Below are positions 1 through 9,895 of a stretch of DNA of 64,000 bases, piece after piece. The notes under the pieces were generated by a model. The model ran no database searches. It was not told where the DNA came from and saw only the letters and a program-made list of their open reading frames with translations. How positions within the stretch are numbered: position 1 is the first letter of the stretch; every line of letters starts with the position of its first letter. This DNA is from Lelliottia sp. WAP21 (GTDB lineage: Bacteria; Pseudomonadota; Gammaproteobacteria; Enterobacterales; Enterobacteriaceae): NCBI RefSeq assembly GCF_020532665.2, contig NZ_JAIWPG020000004.1:1-64000 (forward strand), written 5' to 3'. The position numbers and the translations under genes were made by a program.

Positions 1-112
1 TCAGGGCAGTTCACTACTCGACAGAGAGCAGGACAAAAGCGAATGCTTTTGAACGTTGCGAAGCAATGGCCCGGAGGATGAATCACAGTGTGATTCATCC
101 ACTGCCAGGCAT
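1..112 (+). other. rRNA operon 3' tail / spacer with hairpin
   Basis: No complete rRNA gene is present. Bases 101-112 (ACTGCCAGGCAT) match the last bases of an enterobacterial 5S rRNA, but the sequence before them is not 5S. A perfect hairpin precedes them: 76-86 pairs with 90-100 around a 3-base loop. The E. coli order places rrnG next to kgtP, so this is probably the end of an rrn transcript, with the 5S gene lying upstream of the window. The identity of bases 1-100 is inferred. Confidence 0.5.
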
Positions 113-125
113 TAATTAAGTGAAG

Positions 126-160
126 AGGCCATCCGGAAGGATGGCCTTTTGGCTTTTTTG
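126..160 (+). terminator. rrn-type intrinsic terminator
   Basis: The 9-bp arm 126-134 pairs with 139-147 around the tetraloop GGAA and is followed by TTTT GG C TTTTTT. The stem AGGCCATCC/GGATGGCCT is like the T2 terminator of E. coli rrnB, which supports an rRNA operon ending here. Confidence 0.8.
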
Positions 161-234
161 TGCCCAAAAAAGCTCCACAACTTTTCTTCATTGCCGTCTA
201 AAATTGTTAGAAAGACTTTAACAATGGTGCCGAT

Positions 235-687
235 TTGACCCGTCCATTTGATTATCAGCAAGATTTTGCCAACATTAATTTCCGCGAACATCCCGAGCTC
301 TACCAGGTTGGCCGTGGAGAGCAGGGCGTTTTGATGGTCGAGCCTTATAAAGGTGAAATCCTTCCTCACTGGCGCTACAAAAATGCTGAGGTTGCGGCGC
401 GTTCTGCAAAAGAGATATATGCCCTGTTTGAAGAATACCGCCAACAAAACGACTTTGTCGGCATGGATATGGCTCGTAAATTTATTCAGATGGGCTATAC
501 ACGTGCCCGTCGATACGCCAATCACAAAGGCGGTAAAAAGTACGATAAGGAGCGTCAGGTCAAACCACTCGATCACGATCAGGTTAAAGCTGAAGCTGCC
601 GCAGTATTCAAAGCGTGGTGGGATAAAATCCGTGGGGACGACGATTATTTGCAAAGGAAAAAAGCGCATCAACAAAAGTGGGGATAA
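235..687 (+). CDS. DUF4385 family protein
   Basis: A 150-residue soluble protein with no signal peptide or membrane segment. It is rich in aromatic and charged residues (PFDYQQDF near the N-terminus, GMDMARKFIQMGYTRARRYA mid-protein, then a lysine-rich KGGKKYDKERQ stretch). I recognise it as DUF4385, a family of about 150 residues with no established function. The start is TTG at 235. ATG 224 and GTG 227 are in another frame and stop at once, and the frame is closed by TAG at 208, so no ATG is available. No strong Shine-Dalgarno is seen, so expression may be low. It lies alone between the rrn terminator and kgtP. The basic, aromatic composition would suit nucleic-acid binding, but that is only a guess. 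Confidence 0.75.
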   Translation: MTRPFDYQQDFANINFREHPELYQVGRGEQGVLMVEPYKGEILPHWRYKNAEVAARSAKEIYALFEEYRQQNDFVGMDMARKFIQMGYTRARRYANHKGGKKYDKERQVKPLDHDQVKAEAAAVFKAWWDKIRGDDDYLQRKKAHQQKWG

Positions 688-837
688 TTACTATGCTCGC
701 TAATAATTCAATAGCAGATCAACTTCACAAAACGTAATGAAACATACTTGAAACATTTTTTTTACCTAACGGTTCGTTTTAAATCCGGTTTTACTGTGGG
801 TGGACACTGGCCCGCAATGTGAGACAGGGGATTAAAA

Positions 838-2145
838 ATGACAGAAACCGTAGCAAGTACAGATACGGAAAACACCAACTTAACGGGTAAAGATACCCGC
901 CGTCGTGTTTGGGCAATCGTGGGGGCTTCATCAGGGAACCTGGTAGAGTGGTTCGATTTTTACGTTTATTCATTCTGCTCTCTCTATTTCGCGCATATCT
1001 TTTTTCCATCAGGAAATACCACAACACAACTTCTGCAAACCGCTGGCGTCTTTGCCGCCGGGTTTTTAATGCGTCCTGTCGGCGGATGGTTGTTCGGCAG
1101 GATCGCCGACAGAAAAGGTCGAAAGACCTCGATGCTCATATCGGTATGCATGATGTGCGTCGGCTCGCTGGTGATTGCCTGCCTTCCCGGGTATGACGTT
1201 ATTGGAACATGGGCGCCCGCGTTGCTACTGCTTGCACGTCTGTTCCAGGGGCTTTCGGTAGGGGGCGAGTACGGCACCAGCGCGACATACATGAGTGAAG
1301 TCGCTGTTGAAGGGCGAAAAGGATTCTATGCTTCCTTCCAGTATGTCACGCTAATTGGCGGGCAACTGCTTGCTCTGTTGGTTGTGGTGATCCTTCAACA
1401 CGTTCTCAGCGATGCAGATCTTCGCGCATGGGGCTGGCGCATCCCGTTTGCAATGGGCGCTGCTCTGGCGGTTGTGGCGCTGTGGCTGCGCCGCCAGCTG
1501 GATGAAACATCTCAACAAGAGGTCAGGGCACTGAAGGAGGCGGGCTCGCTTAAAGGGCTATGGCGTAACCGTAAAGCCTTTTTAATGGTACTCGGTTTTA
1601 CCGCCGCGGGATCCTTGAGCTTCTACACCTTCACCACCTATATGCAAAAATATCTGGTCAATACCTCCGGCATGCATGCCAACGTAGCAAGCGTGGTAAT
1701 GACCCTCGCCCTGCTGGTCTTCATGTTTATTCAGCCCGCCATCGGTGCGCTATCGGATAAAATAGGCCGCAGAACCTCAATGCTGATTTTTGGCGGTTTA
1801 CTGACTCTTGGCACCGTTCCACTATTAAGCGCTCTGCGGCATACCACCTCACCTTATGCCGCTTTTGGACTTATCATGGTTGCACTGGTGATCGTCAGTT
1901 TTTACACGTCAATTAGCGGGATATTGAAAGCTGAGATGTTCCCTGCCCAGGTCAGGGCGCTTGGGGTAGGGCTATCATATGCAGTGGCTAATGCGTTATT
2001 TGGCGGGTCAGCGGAATACGTCGCGCTGTCGCTTAAATCCTGGGGCAGTGAAACAACGTTCTTCTGGTACGTCACGGTGATGGGGGCGCTGGCCTTTATT
2101 GTCTCCCTGATGCTGCATCGCAAGGGTAAAGGCATTCGCCTTTAG
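838..2145 (+). CDS. kgtP: Alpha-ketoglutarate:proton symporter KgtP
   Basis: Inner-membrane MFS transporter of the metabolite:H+ symporter family that imports 2-oxoglutarate with a proton. The protein has 435 residues (E. coli 432) and about 12 membrane segments. Visible landmarks are the N-terminal [12 protein letters not shown] motif of this subfamily, the loop 2-3 motif [12 protein letters not shown] near residue 90, and the matching [12 protein letters not shown] in the second half. The ATG is preceded by GACAGGGG, a fair ribosome-binding site. The 150-bp gap before it shows no clear operator. The stop overlaps the convergent yfiM stop by 4 bp, so no terminator separates the two genes. 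Identification is by near-complete agreement with E. coli KgtP, including the C-terminus LMLHRKGKG. Confidence 0.95.
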   Translation: MTETVASTDTENTNLTGKDTRRRVWAIVGASSGNLVEWFDFYVYSFCSLYFAHIFFPSGNTTTQLLQTAGVFAAGFLMRPVGGWLFGRIADRKGRKTSMLISVCMMCVGSLVIACLPGYDVIGTWAPALLLLARLFQGLSVGGEYGTSATYMSEVAVEGRKGFYASFQYVTLIGGQLLALLVVVILQHVLSDADLRAWGWRIPFAMGAALAVVALWLRRQLDETSQQEVRALKEAGSLKGLWRNRKAFLMVLGFTAAGSLSFYTFTTYMQKYLVNTSGMHANVASVVMTLALLVFMFIQPAIGALSDKIGRRTSMLIFGGLLTLGTVPLLSALRHTTSPYAAFGLIMVALVIVSFYTSISGILKAEMFPAQVRALGVGLSYAVANALFGGSAEYVALSLKSWGSETTFFWYVTVMGALAFIVSLMLHRKGKGIRL

Positions 2146-2465
2146 TAATGAGCCATCTGCCATACCGCATAGCCGGTTGTTGCGCCGGCTACGTCCCAGG
2201 CAAAATCTTTCCAGCTCCAGCCGCTCCCGGCAGGGCGGCTATCCCAAAGCTCTTTTGATGCCCCAAGACTAACCGAAAACATAAAGCCTATTGCTGCACT
2301 ACGATCCCGGCTGTAGCCTTGATGTTGGGCATATTCATTACCCGCAGCCGACAGCATCGCAGAAGCGATAAAATGCTGGGCTTTATCCTGGCCCTGCCAG
2401 CGGTCATTCGCCATGTGGCTACAGCCTGTAAGAAGTAAGAGAGCAAACAGAAGCGGAAAGCGCAT
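2142..2465 (-). CDS. yfiM: YfiM family lipoprotein
   Basis: Small predicted lipoprotein of 107 residues. The start MRFPLL gives a short hydrophobic signal ending in the lipobox LLTGC, with the lipidated cysteine at residue 15. An ATG 16 codons upstream would put charged and polar residues before the signal, so the inner start is chosen; it also gives the same length as E. coli YfiM. The mature part carries [25 protein letters not shown] and the tryptophan-rich [14 protein letters not shown], which suggests an association with the membrane surface. Function is unknown. It follows pssA on the same strand, 44 bp away, with a terminator hairpin between, so it may depend on read-through. At its 3' end it converges on kgtP with a 4-bp overlap. 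Confidence 0.85.
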   Translation of the reverse strand: MRFPLLFALLLLTGCSHMANDRWQGQDKAQHFIASAMLSAAGNEYAQHQGYSRDRSAAIGFMFSVSLGASKELWDSRPAGSGWSWKDFAWDVAGATTGYAVWQMAHY

Positions 2466-2478
2466 AAGCTGGCTCCAG

Positions 2479-2504
2479 AAAAAAGCCCCGCATTCAACGG
2501 GGCC
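2479..2504 (-). terminator. Terminator of pssA
   Basis: Read on the minus strand, GCCCCG and CGGGGC (2485-2490 and 2498-2503) form a 6-bp stem followed by six T residues. It lies just after the pssA stop and before yfiM, so it could act as an attenuator between them. Confidence 0.7.
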
Positions 2505-2509
2505 AGACT

Positions 2510-3865
2510 TCACAGAATACGACTTATCAGACGATCAATTCGGATACGCCGTAAGCGACGGATAAGCTTGCGCACTTTAACCGGATAGTCCGCGATGCTT
2601 TGCAAATCACGATAGTGGCGAACCACTGTGGTATGCGTACGTATCAATTCCAGCTCTCTTTCGCGTGACGCGGCCAGTTCATGACGTGGATCGTGGATCA
2701 GGATCGCATTCTCCAGATCCAGGCGCCATGCTCGCGGATTGAGGTTGTTACCCGTCAGAAGCATCCACTCGTCATCTACCCACATGCCTTTCAGATGATA
2801 GCTGTTGTCCTCATCTTTCCAGAGGCGTACCACCAGCTGATCGGTATTGACATAATACTGCAGGCGACTCAGGAACCGACGCAGGTTGATCTCATAGAGA
2901 TAGGGTAGCGCCCCGATAATTTTGAACGGCTGATCTTCAGGAATGAAAAAATCGTTCGCCGTTTTATCACCCACGATGATCTCAACTTTCTTACCATCCC
3001 GGAGCAACTGAATAATGTTACGCACCAGAATTGCAGGCAGGTTGAAATAAGGTGTACAGATTGTCAATTTCTGCTCAGTACACGGCATCAAATGGTAGAT
3101 GGTTTTATTCAGCAGGCTTGATTTTCCGAGGCCCACCAGCGGGGTCACGGACAGCTGTTCGTTATCGGCATCACCCTGGAAATGGTACATCGCATCACGC
3201 AGCTCCTGGCGGAACAAACGGATATCGTTTTTGATTTCCGGGCTTTTTGGACGGTGCGGATCGTCAAGACGATTCACGCCACGGCCATGCACCAGATACT
3301 GGTCGACCCAGTTAAACATGATATCGACCATCTGCGGATTACGAATCAGGTGGTAGCGATCGTAGCGATACTTATCGAGCTGATGTAAATACACATCGTT
3401 CAGGCTCGCGCCGCTATAAAGCACGCTATCATCGATGATAAAACCTTTGAAGTGCAATACGCCGAGTGCTTCACGGGTATTCACCGGTACGCCATAGACA
3501 GGCACATCAATACCCGGATTATCCTTGGCCATGCGGCAATACCAGTCCGCGTTGGTGTTCGATGCGGCAGCACCAATTCGACCACGCTGTCCACGATGCC
3601 AGTCAACTAAAACTCGCACATCCAGTTCAGGACGTTGGCGTTTTGCTTCATAGAGAGCGTTAAGTATGGCACTACCGCCTTCATCTTGTTCAAGATAGAG
3701 GGCCACAATGCAAATGCGCCGCGTCGCGCTGGCGATTTTCTCCAGAAGCGCCTCCCGGAAATGAGCGGGGGCGTAAAAGAACTCGACATCATCAACTGAC
3801 TGAGAAATCTTCGGTAGTTGAGCAAGGTGTTGTTGATGTTTATTACGCTTAAATTTTGACAACAT
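2510..3865 (-). CDS. pssA: CDP-diacylglycerol--serine O-phosphatidyltransferase PssA
   Basis: Makes phosphatidylserine from CDP-diacylglycerol and L-serine, the committed step towards phosphatidylethanolamine. The protein has 451 residues, as in E. coli. It belongs to the phospholipase D superfamily and has two HKD motifs: H138-K140-D145 (HFKGFIIDD) and H357-K359-D364 (HLKGMWVDD). There is no membrane segment. The very basic C-terminus ([17 protein letters not shown]) fits its known behaviour as a ribosome- and membrane-surface-associated enzyme. The frame begins with two adjacent ATG codons; the second (3865) gives the E. coli length. patZ lies upstream on the same strand with a 110-bp gap, and a terminator follows at 2479-2504. 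Confidence 0.96.
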   Translation of the reverse strand: MLSKFKRNKHQQHLAQLPKISQSVDDVEFFYAPAHFREALLEKIASATRRICIVALYLEQDEGGSAILNALYEAKRQRPELDVRVLVDWHRGQRGRIGAAASNTNADWYCRMAKDNPGIDVPVYGVPVNTREALGVLHFKGFIIDDSVLYSGASLNDVYLHQLDKYRYDRYHLIRNPQMVDIMFNWVDQYLVHGRGVNRLDDPHRPKSPEIKNDIRLFRQELRDAMYHFQGDADNEQLSVTPLVGLGKSSLLNKTIYHLMPCTEQKLTICTPYFNLPAILVRNIIQLLRDGKKVEIIVGDKTANDFFIPEDQPFKIIGALPYLYEINLRRFLSRLQYYVNTDQLVVRLWKDEDNSYHLKGMWVDDEWMLLTGNNLNPRAWRLDLENAILIHDPRHELAASRERELELIRTHTTVVRHYRDLQSIADYPVKVRKLIRRLRRIRIDRLISRIL

Positions 3866-3975
3866 CACAGTGCGTATCTTCTCTGTTCATTGAAGGTTTG
3901 CCTGTCATCTGCAGACAATATAAGCGGACAATGATACCACCAGTACTTCCTAAAGTGGTCAACATTTCCAGTACC

Positions 3976-6639
3976 TTACTCTGGATTATCAGGGGAAGTC
4001 AGGCCGAGAGACAGGGTGACGATCCCATCTTCGAGCTGTATATCCACGTCAAATCCAAGCTTTCGAGCCAGGGCGATCATGCCCTGGTTATGCGGCATAG
4101 TAATGCCATTCAGGCGCAACAATCCGTGATCTCGCGTATAGCTAATGAGCTTTTCCAGCAGCCGCCTTCCCAGCCCAAGACCTTTCAGATCCGAACGCAC
4201 CAGCACCGCAAATTCAGCATCCACATTATCCGGATCGGAAATCGCCCGCGTCACGCCCAGGATCTCATCGCCCTCCTCATGACGACGAACGGCAACAAAC
4301 GCCATTTCCCGATCGTAGTCGATTTGGGTCATATTGGCTAAGTCTTCGTGGGTAAATTCGTTGATTTCGCTAAAGTAGCGATAGTACAAATCTTCTTTAG
4401 TCACTCGCGCGATAAAAGCCTGAAGTAAGGGCTCATCTTCCGGCAGAATCGGGCGAAACAGTGCCTGTTCGCCATTTTTCATCTGCACCCACTCTTCCAG
4501 ATGGAGAGGATAGGGGCGGATAGCGAGCCGACTTTCGCGATCGCCTTCAAAAGGGGCAATATCAAGAGTGACGTCAAGGGCGGTAAATTCGTTTCCGGAT
4601 GCCAGAAGTGGGTGGATATCCAGGCGCTGAATTTCAGCGCAGTCCACGATCAGGTTAGAAACCTGTACCAGGAAGCGGCTTAACCCGGCGATATCAAGCG
4701 GTCGCAACGCGCTGCGACCCCGTATTTTCTTACTTTTAATGGCCTGAATAACAAGATAACGGGCCAGGTTCATATTAAGTGGAGGAAGCGCGACGACAGC
4801 CTGTTCTTCTGGTCGCCATTCGACCCCTCCTTCCCCTAACATGATCAGTGGCCCAAAGACCGGATCATGTTCAACCACGACTCTCAATTCCTGAGCACCC
4901 GCGCGATTGGCCATGCTTTGTACCAGCAAGCCGTGGATTCGCGCCTGTGGCCAGGTCATTTTGACACGATCGATAATCGCCTCAGCAGCGTGTTGCACCT
5001 CTGCCGCCGTGCGCAGATAAAGCATCACCCCCTGGACATCAGATTTATGGGGAATATCAGGAGAGCGAAGCTTCAGGGCGACGGGATAGCCGAGCTGCTC
5101 GGCAATGTGCACAGCTTCAGCGCTATCGCTGGCAATCCATGTTGGCAGCGTCTGCATTCCATACGCGTCCAGAATAGGTTTAACCTCATGCGTATCCAGT
5201 GAACGTGCCCCCTCCTGAATGGCTTGTTGCAGCAAAGCGTGAGCATCAGCGGTATTGGCCATTAAATTACCGGGTAGGGCGGGCGTTTCTCTAAGCTGTT
5301 TCTGGTTGCGGCGATATTCCACCATATGCATAAAGGCGGTAATGGTTCCTTCCGGGGTACGGTAGGTAGGTAAACCCGCCTCGCTGAACAGACGGCGTGC
5401 TTCCTGGGAGGAAAACTCCCCGCACCAGTTAGTCAGTAAAGTGACATATTTCCCGCGCGGATGGCGTTTAACAGCTTCAATCAGGGCACGGGCACTTTCA
5501 CTGCCGGGAGCCGCTGCGCTCGGTGAATGGATAACCATCAGGGCATCAAAATCCTGACTATCCAGCAAGGTTGAGAGAGCCTGAATATAGCGTTCATTAT
5601 TGGCATCATCGCGCAAATCGAGCGGATTCGCTGGGGCAACGCTTGCAGGCAACACATCCCGCAGATGCTGAAGTGTCTCTTCACTGAGCGTGGCAAGCTT
5701 GCCATTGCGCTTCCACAGTTCGTCGAGCGCCAGTGCGGCCGGGGCAGCACCGTTGCTGATAATCATCAACTTCTCACCACGAAGCGGGCGCATGTGGCTG
5801 AGCGTCTCAACCGCTGAAAAAAGCTCATGCGTATCCTGCACGCGCAATAAGCCGGCACGCTGAATCGCTGCATCCCAGGCAGGATCCAGGCCTGAATGTG
5901 AGTTAAGTAAACGTTGTGCCGCCGGGCTGCGGCCACTTTTAATCACCAGGATAGGCTTATTGCGTGACGCGCTTCGCGCGGCGGAAACAAATCGCCGGGC
6001 GTCGCTTAAATGTTCTAGATAGAGCAGGATTGCGCTGGTTTTACTGTCGCGAGCCAGAAAATCGAGTAGCTCATCCACGTCAATATCCAGGCTATCACCC
6101 AGGGCGATAAAGTAGGAGAACCCCATCTCACGCTGTTGCGCCCAGTCGAGGATGGTGTTTGAAACGGCTGCCGACTGCGAGATAAAGGCCAGCTTGCCTT
6201 TCCGTATAGGCACCGGCGAAAAACTGGCATTCAGACCTTGCCAGGGCGCGAGCAAACCTAGGCTATTTGGCCCCAGTAAACGCATCTGATAGCGGCTCGC
6301 GCAGGCAAGCAATTCACTCTGCTGTTCAGGGGGAGAAGAGAGAATAATGCAGGTTTTACACCCTTTTTGACCCAGGGATTCCAGTAAGGTGAGGTTACGC
6401 CTGGCGTGGGTGCATAAGATGGCAAGATCCGGGATAAAAGGCAGGCTTTGCACATCAGGCCAGGCGAGCACCCCTTGCACGGCCTTGTAAGCGGGCGTCA
6501 CCGGCATGACAGGGCCGTTAAATCCACCGGCCAGTAAATTGCGCATCATTAAATACCCTGCACGGTCGGGTTTCATGGATGCACCAATCACGGCAATGGA
6601 TTTAGGGCGAAGTAGCGCTTCAAGCCCTCGCTGGCTCAT
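3976..6639 (-). CDS. patZ: Protein lysine acetyltransferase PatZ (Pka, YfiQ)
   Basis: Acetylates lysines of target proteins with acetyl-CoA; in enterobacteria acetyl-CoA synthetase is the best known target. The protein has 887 residues (E. coli 886). About residues 1-700 are an inactive NDP-forming acyl-CoA synthetase-like module: the CoA-binding domain starts KSIAVIGAS, followed by a succinyl-CoA ligase-like part with SQSAAVSNT and an ATP-grasp part with PVALKLRSPDIPHKS. The C-terminus, from about residue 725, is a GNAT domain with RPILPEDEP, the acetyl-CoA loop GLGLGRRL and AEFAVLVRSDLKG. It lies 35 bp after tapT on the same strand, so trxC, tapT and patZ may share a transcript, though they are separately regulated in E. 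coli. The identification is secure. Confidence 0.95.
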   Translation of the reverse strand: MSQRGLEALLRPKSIAVIGASMKPDRAGYLMMRNLLAGGFNGPVMPVTPAYKAVQGVLAWPDVQSLPFIPDLAILCTHARRNLTLLESLGQKGCKTCIILSSPPEQQSELLACASRYQMRLLGPNSLGLLAPWQGLNASFSPVPIRKGKLAFISQSAAVSNTILDWAQQREMGFSYFIALGDSLDIDVDELLDFLARDSKTSAILLYLEHLSDARRFVSAARSASRNKPILVIKSGRSPAAQRLLNSHSGLDPAWDAAIQRAGLLRVQDTHELFSAVETLSHMRPLRGEKLMIISNGAAPAALALDELWKRNGKLATLSEETLQHLRDVLPASVAPANPLDLRDDANNERYIQALSTLLDSQDFDALMVIHSPSAAAPGSESARALIEAVKRHPRGKYVTLLTNWCGEFSSQEARRLFSEAGLPTYRTPEGTITAFMHMVEYRRNQKQLRETPALPGNLMANTADAHALLQQAIQEGARSLDTHEVKPILDAYGMQTLPTWIASDSAEAVHIAEQLGYPVALKLRSPDIPHKSDVQGVMLYLRTAAEVQHAAEAIIDRVKMTWPQARIHGLLVQSMANRAGAQELRVVVEHDPVFGPLIMLGEGGVEWRPEEQAVVALPPLNMNLARYLVIQAIKSKKIRGRSALRPLDIAGLSRFLVQVSNLIVDCAEIQRLDIHPLLASGNEFTALDVTLDIAPFEGDRESRLAIRPYPLHLEEWVQMKNGEQALFRPILPEDEPLLQAFIARVTKEDLYYRYFSEINEFTHEDLANMTQIDYDREMAFVAVRRHEEGDEILGVTRAISDPDNVDAEFAVLVRSDLKGLGLGRRLLEKLISYTRDHGLLRLNGITMPHNQGMIALARKLGFDVDIQLEDGIVTLSLGLTSPDNPE

Positions 6640-6674
6640 ACAAGTCTCCTGTGAAGGCGAGTGACCTGATGATT

Positions 6675-7373
6675 TTAAACGCTTTCCGCTTCCTCTGCTG
6701 TGACGCTTCCCTTATGTCTGGTCTTTCCTGCCAGATAACGTTCGCGGAAGCAGGAAAAATGATCGCCAAGGGCGCTGGCGGCCTGCGTGTCACCGGCCAG
6801 ATCCAGCAGCGCGATGGCAACCTCTGCCGTGCAATACTGTCCGTCAGCATGGGCCTCACGTAGCCGGTAAGCCGAAACGCGGGACAGATCTACCGAAATG
6901 ACAGGAAGTGCATCAAGGTAAGGACTTTTACGAAACATCTTTCGTGCTTCGCTCCAGGTTCCGTCGAGCATAATAAACAAAGGGGGTTTACCCGTCGGGG
7001 GCGCGGTCAGCACCTGGCGCTCAGTGCCTGCATATGAGGCGGGGAAAACCACCATCGGCTGATAGTCAGGACAGGCGACCAGATCCAGCAGCGCCTGCGG
7101 TGGCTCGGTTCGCGACCACTGAAATGCGGCAGTATCAGGCAAAATATCAGCGATAAGCCGGCCAGTATTGCTGGGTTTCATTGGCTCTGTATCGAACATC
7201 ACCAGACAAAAGCGACTTTGTGCCTGGCTCGGGGAGAGCGTTGCGCATAAGCATTGCTTTTGCGGCAGCAAACACCGCTGACAGCGACGTATGCGGTTGC
7301 CACGGGCAAGAAAAGGGCGTGTTGCACGCGCAAGGCGTTCAGCGCGTAATTGAAGGACAGCGTTTTCAGTCAT
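6675..7373 (-). CDS. tapT: tRNA-uridine aminocarboxypropyltransferase TapT (DTW domain, YfiP)
   Basis: Adds the 3-amino-3-carboxypropyl group of S-adenosylmethionine to uridine 47 of tRNAs (acp3U). The protein has 232 residues, the E. coli YfiP length. A cysteine cluster near residues 30-43 (CQRCLL then CLC) probably binds a metal. The family signature D-x-T-W appears as MLDGTWSEARKM, and the RKSPYLDALP and SAYRLREAH segments that follow are typical of the DTW domain. It lies 35 bp upstream of patZ and 69 bp downstream of trxC. A GC-rich inverted repeat (ACGGGG/CCCCGT near 7410-7437) lies in the trxC-tapT gap without a clear T run. Confidence 0.93.
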   Translation of the reverse strand: MTENAVLQLRAERLARATRPFLARGNRIRRCQRCLLPQKQCLCATLSPSQAQSRFCLVMFDTEPMKPSNTGRLIADILPDTAAFQWSRTEPPQALLDLVACPDYQPMVVFPASYAGTERQVLTAPPTGKPPLFIMLDGTWSEARKMFRKSPYLDALPVISVDLSRVSAYRLREAHADGQYCTAEVAIALLDLAGDTQAASALGDHFSCFRERYLAGKTRHKGSVTAEEAESV

Positions 7374-7442
7374 GGAAGATGCGCAGGAAAAACGCCATTT
7401 TCGCAGAGGGGAGAACGGGGCACAAGATGTACCCCGTAAATG

Positions 7443-7862
7443 TTACAGTGATTCGTTGAGCCAGCTCTCAAACGGCGCCTTCGGCACTGCGCCATTCAGC
7501 ATGTCGACCACTTCACCCTTTTTGAAGATCATGATCGTGGGGATACTGCGAATACGAAAACGTGCGCTCAGTTCGCGTTCAGCTTCTGTATTCACTTTCA
7601 CGAAACGTATTTTGCCGCTGCGTTCTTCGGCAACGTCCTCAAAAATCGGGGCAAAATTACGGCACGGGCCGCACCATGGTGCCCAGAAATCCACCACCAC
7701 AGGCAGATCGTCTTTCAGCAGCTTGTCCAGGGTCTCGCTTGTTGCGTTGATCACATCGCCATCGAAAAGCTCATGTCCGCAACGCCCGCATTTTGCCCCG
7801 TCTTCAATTCGGTCATCTGGAATGCGATTGAGAGCCTGGCAGTTGGCACATACGGTATTCAT
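7443..7862 (-). CDS. trxC: Thioredoxin 2 (TrxC)
   Basis: Cytosolic disulfide reductase of the oxidative-stress response, reduced by thioredoxin reductase. The protein has 139 residues. An N-terminal zinc-binding extension absent from thioredoxin 1 has CxxC pairs at C5/C8 and C25/C28. The thioredoxin fold follows, with the active site WCGPC at C64/C67 and the cis-proline loop SIPTIMIF. In E. coli it is under OxyR; I could not identify an OxyR site with confidence in the 206 bp before yfiF. It is divergent from yfiF and upstream of tapT. Confidence 0.96.
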   Translation of the reverse strand: MNTVCANCQALNRIPDDRIEDGAKCGRCGHELFDGDVINATSETLDKLLKDDLPVVVDFWAPWCGPCRNFAPIFEDVAEERSGKIRFVKVNTEAERELSARFRIRSIPTIMIFKKGEVVDMLNGAVPKAPFESWLNESL

Positions 7863-8068
7863 AACTAACCTCTGATAGAGCAGTGGGACACAACGGCGAA
7901 ATGCCGATGATGTTTCTCATATGTTACATATTATCGATGAGCATGTTTGAAACGACAATGCGTTTTATTCAATGAGAACAATAGTCACAGGCTTTTGTAC
8001 GAATTAATGGCTATGCGCTTGTACATCGGGTAATCTGCGCGCTTCGCGCAGCGCTGGTGGAGAAAAGC

Positions 8069-9151
8069 ATGAACGACGAACTGAAAAATAAAAGCGGCAA
8101 GGTCAAAGTGATGTATGTCCGCAGTGATGATGATTCTGACAAACGCACTGTCAATCCGCGTACCGGAAAGGGTGCAGGGCGTCCAGCATCTTCTCGTGCA
8201 GACGGTGGCCGTCGCCCCGCCCGCGATGACAGAAATTCCCGCGGTGATGACCGCAAACGTGATGACCGTAAGCGTGACGATCGCAAACGCGATGATTCCC
8301 CACGTGATGCATCACCATGGCGTACGGTTTCCCGTGCACCGGGTGAAGAGACCCCGGCGAAAGCCGATCATGGCGGCATCAGCGGTAAAAGCTTTATCGA
8401 CCCGGAAGTCCTGCGCCGTCAGCGTGCAGAAGAGACCCGCGTCTATGGCGAGAACGCCTGTCAGGCTCTGTTCCAGAGTCGCCCTGAATGCATCGTCCGC
8501 GCCTGGTTTATCCAGAGCGTCACGCCGCGCTTCAAAGAAGCCCTGCGCTGGATGGCGGCAAACCGTAAAGCCTATCATGTGGTCGATGATGAAGAGCTGA
8601 CAAAAGCTTCAGGCACGGAACACCACGGCGGTGTCTGCTTCCTGATCAAAAAACGCAATGGTACAACCGTACAGCAGTGGGTCAGTCAGGCTGATGCTGA
8701 CGACTGTGTACTGGCGCTGGAAGACGTGGGTAACCCTCACAATCTGGGCGCAATGATGCGTAGCTGTGCACATTTCGGCGTGAAAGGTGTCCTGCTGCAG
8801 GACGCGGCGCTGGTGGAATCTGGCGCAGCAATCCGTACTGCTGAAGGGGGCGCTGAACACGTTCAACCGATTACCGGTGAAAGCGTGCTGGACGCCATTG
8901 AACAGTTCCGTAAGGCGGGCTATTCGATTGTGACCACGTCGAGCCATGCAGGCACGCCGCTGTTTAAAGCGACACTGCCGCGTAAAATGGTTCTGGTGCT
9001 GGGACAAGAGCGCGATGGTTTATCCGATGCAGCGCTCTCAACCGCCGATCTGAGCGTCTCTATCGACGGTACGGGCAATGTAGAAAGCCTGAACGTCTCA
9101 GTGGCCACCGGCGTACTGCTCGCCGAGTGGTGGCGTCAGAACAAAGCGTAA
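8069..9151 (+). CDS. yfiF: SPOUT-class tRNA/rRNA methyltransferase YfiF
   Basis: A 360-residue protein of the TrmH/SpoU 2'-O-ribose methyltransferase family; its RNA target is not established. The N-terminal third is charged and low in complexity, including a tandem DDRKR repeat at about residues 60-74. A substrate-binding domain follows from about residue 120 ([15 protein letters not shown]). The C-terminal SPOUT knot has [30 protein letters not shown] and [19 protein letters not shown] 8069 is chosen because GGAG lies six bases upstream and the MNDELK start agrees with E. coli; GTG 8057 would add four residues. E. coli YfiF has 345 residues, and the extra length is in the repeat. It ends in a bidirectional terminator shared with ung. 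Confidence 0.93.
   Translation: MNDELKNKSGKVKVMYVRSDDDSDKRTVNPRTGKGAGRPASSRADGGRRPARDDRNSRGDDRKRDDRKRDDRKRDDSPRDASPWRTVSRAPGEETPAKADHGGISGKSFIDPEVLRRQRAEETRVYGENACQALFQSRPECIVRAWFIQSVTPRFKEALRWMAANRKAYHVVDDEELTKASGTEHHGGVCFLIKKRNGTTVQQWVSQADADDCVLALEDVGNPHNLGAMMRSCAHFGVKGVLLQDAALVESGAAIRTAEGGAEHVQPITGESVLDAIEQFRKAGYSIVTTSSHAGTPLFKATLPRKMVLVLGQERDGLSDAALSTADLSVSIDGTGNVESLNVSVATGVLLAEWWRQNKA
8246..8290 (+). repeat. 15-bp tandem repeat inside yfiF
   Basis: Three consecutive 15-bp units (8246-8260, 8261-8275, 8276-8290), each encoding Asp-Asp-Arg-Lys-Arg, followed by a degenerate fourth unit. The units differ at third positions only. The in-frame repeat lengthens the charged N-terminal tail of YfiF by whole pentapeptides. 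Confidence 0.9.
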
Positions 9152-9167
9152 TCACGCGTTGTTCTTA

Positions 9168-9199
9168 TTATCCCGGTGACGCATTGTTCACCGGGATAA
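9168..9199. terminator. Bidirectional terminator between yfiF and ung
   Basis: A perfect 12-bp stem (9168-9179 with 9188-9199), based on TATCCCGGTGA, with an 8-base loop and flanking A/T runs. It serves the convergent yfiF and ung. Confidence 0.85.
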
Positions 9200-9205
9200 A
9201 TTCTT

Positions 9206-9895
9206 TTATTCGCTCTCAGCCGGTAGCACGGGCATCCAGTCAACAGGCTTCTCGCCACATTTCTCCAGCCATTCATTCGCTTTGACAAAATGGTGACACC
9301 CAAAAAATCCCCGATGTGCCGACAGCGGTGAGGGATGCGGTGCTTTCAGTATATGATGACGTTGCGTGTCAATTATCGCCCCTTTCTTTTGTGCATGTGC
9401 GCCCCATAAAAGAAAAACCACACCCTCACGATGTTCATTTATCAGTGCAATCACTTTATCCGTAAAGGTTTCCCAGCCAAGACTCGCATGTGAATGGGCT
9501 TGTCCCGCCCGTACGGTCAAGACGGTATTAAGCAACAACACGCCCTGACGTGCCCAGCTTTCAAGATAGCCATGGGCTGGACGCGTAAAGCCCGGAATCG
9601 ATCCTTCCAGCTCTTTATACATGTTCAGGAGGGAAGGCGGCGTGGCGATTCCCGGACGCACAGAAAAAGCCAGCCCGTGTGCTTGCCCTGGCCCGTGATA
9701 GGGGTCCTGACCCAGAATCACCACTTTGACATCGCTCAGTTCGGTATAACGGAAGGCGTTAAAGACATCTTTTTGCGGCGGATAAATAATTTGCCCTGAC
9801 TGTCTTTCTGCTGCGACGGTATTAAGCGTGTTAATAAAATAAGGCTGTTGTTTTTCGTCGGCCAGTACGTCATGCCATGTCAATGAAGCGGTCAT
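9206..9895 (-). CDS. ung: Uracil-DNA glycosylase (Ung)
   Basis: Removes uracil from DNA in base-excision repair. The protein has 229 residues, the E. coli length. The water-activating motif GQDPYHG spans residues 62-68, with catalytic Asp64. The DNA-intercalation loop appears as [13 protein letters not shown], and [10 protein letters not shown] and [14 protein letters not shown] are both family blocks. It is divergent from grcA across a 297-bp regulatory region and converges with yfiF. Confidence 0.97.
   Translation of the reverse strand: MTASLTWHDVLADEKQQPYFINTLNTVAAERQSGQIIYPPQKDVFNAFRYTELSDVKVVILGQDPYHGPGQAHGLAFSVRPGIATPPSLLNMYKELEGSIPGFTRPAHGYLESWARQGVLLLNTVLTVRAGQAHSHASLGWETFTDKVIALINEHREGVVFLLWGAHAQKKGAIIDTQRHHILKAPHPSPLSAHRGFFGCHHFVKANEWLEKCGEKPVDWMPVLPAESE

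Noticed and set aside
1-112. Complete 5S rRNA gene
   Set aside because: Only the final 12 bases match 5S; the conserved body is absent from the window.
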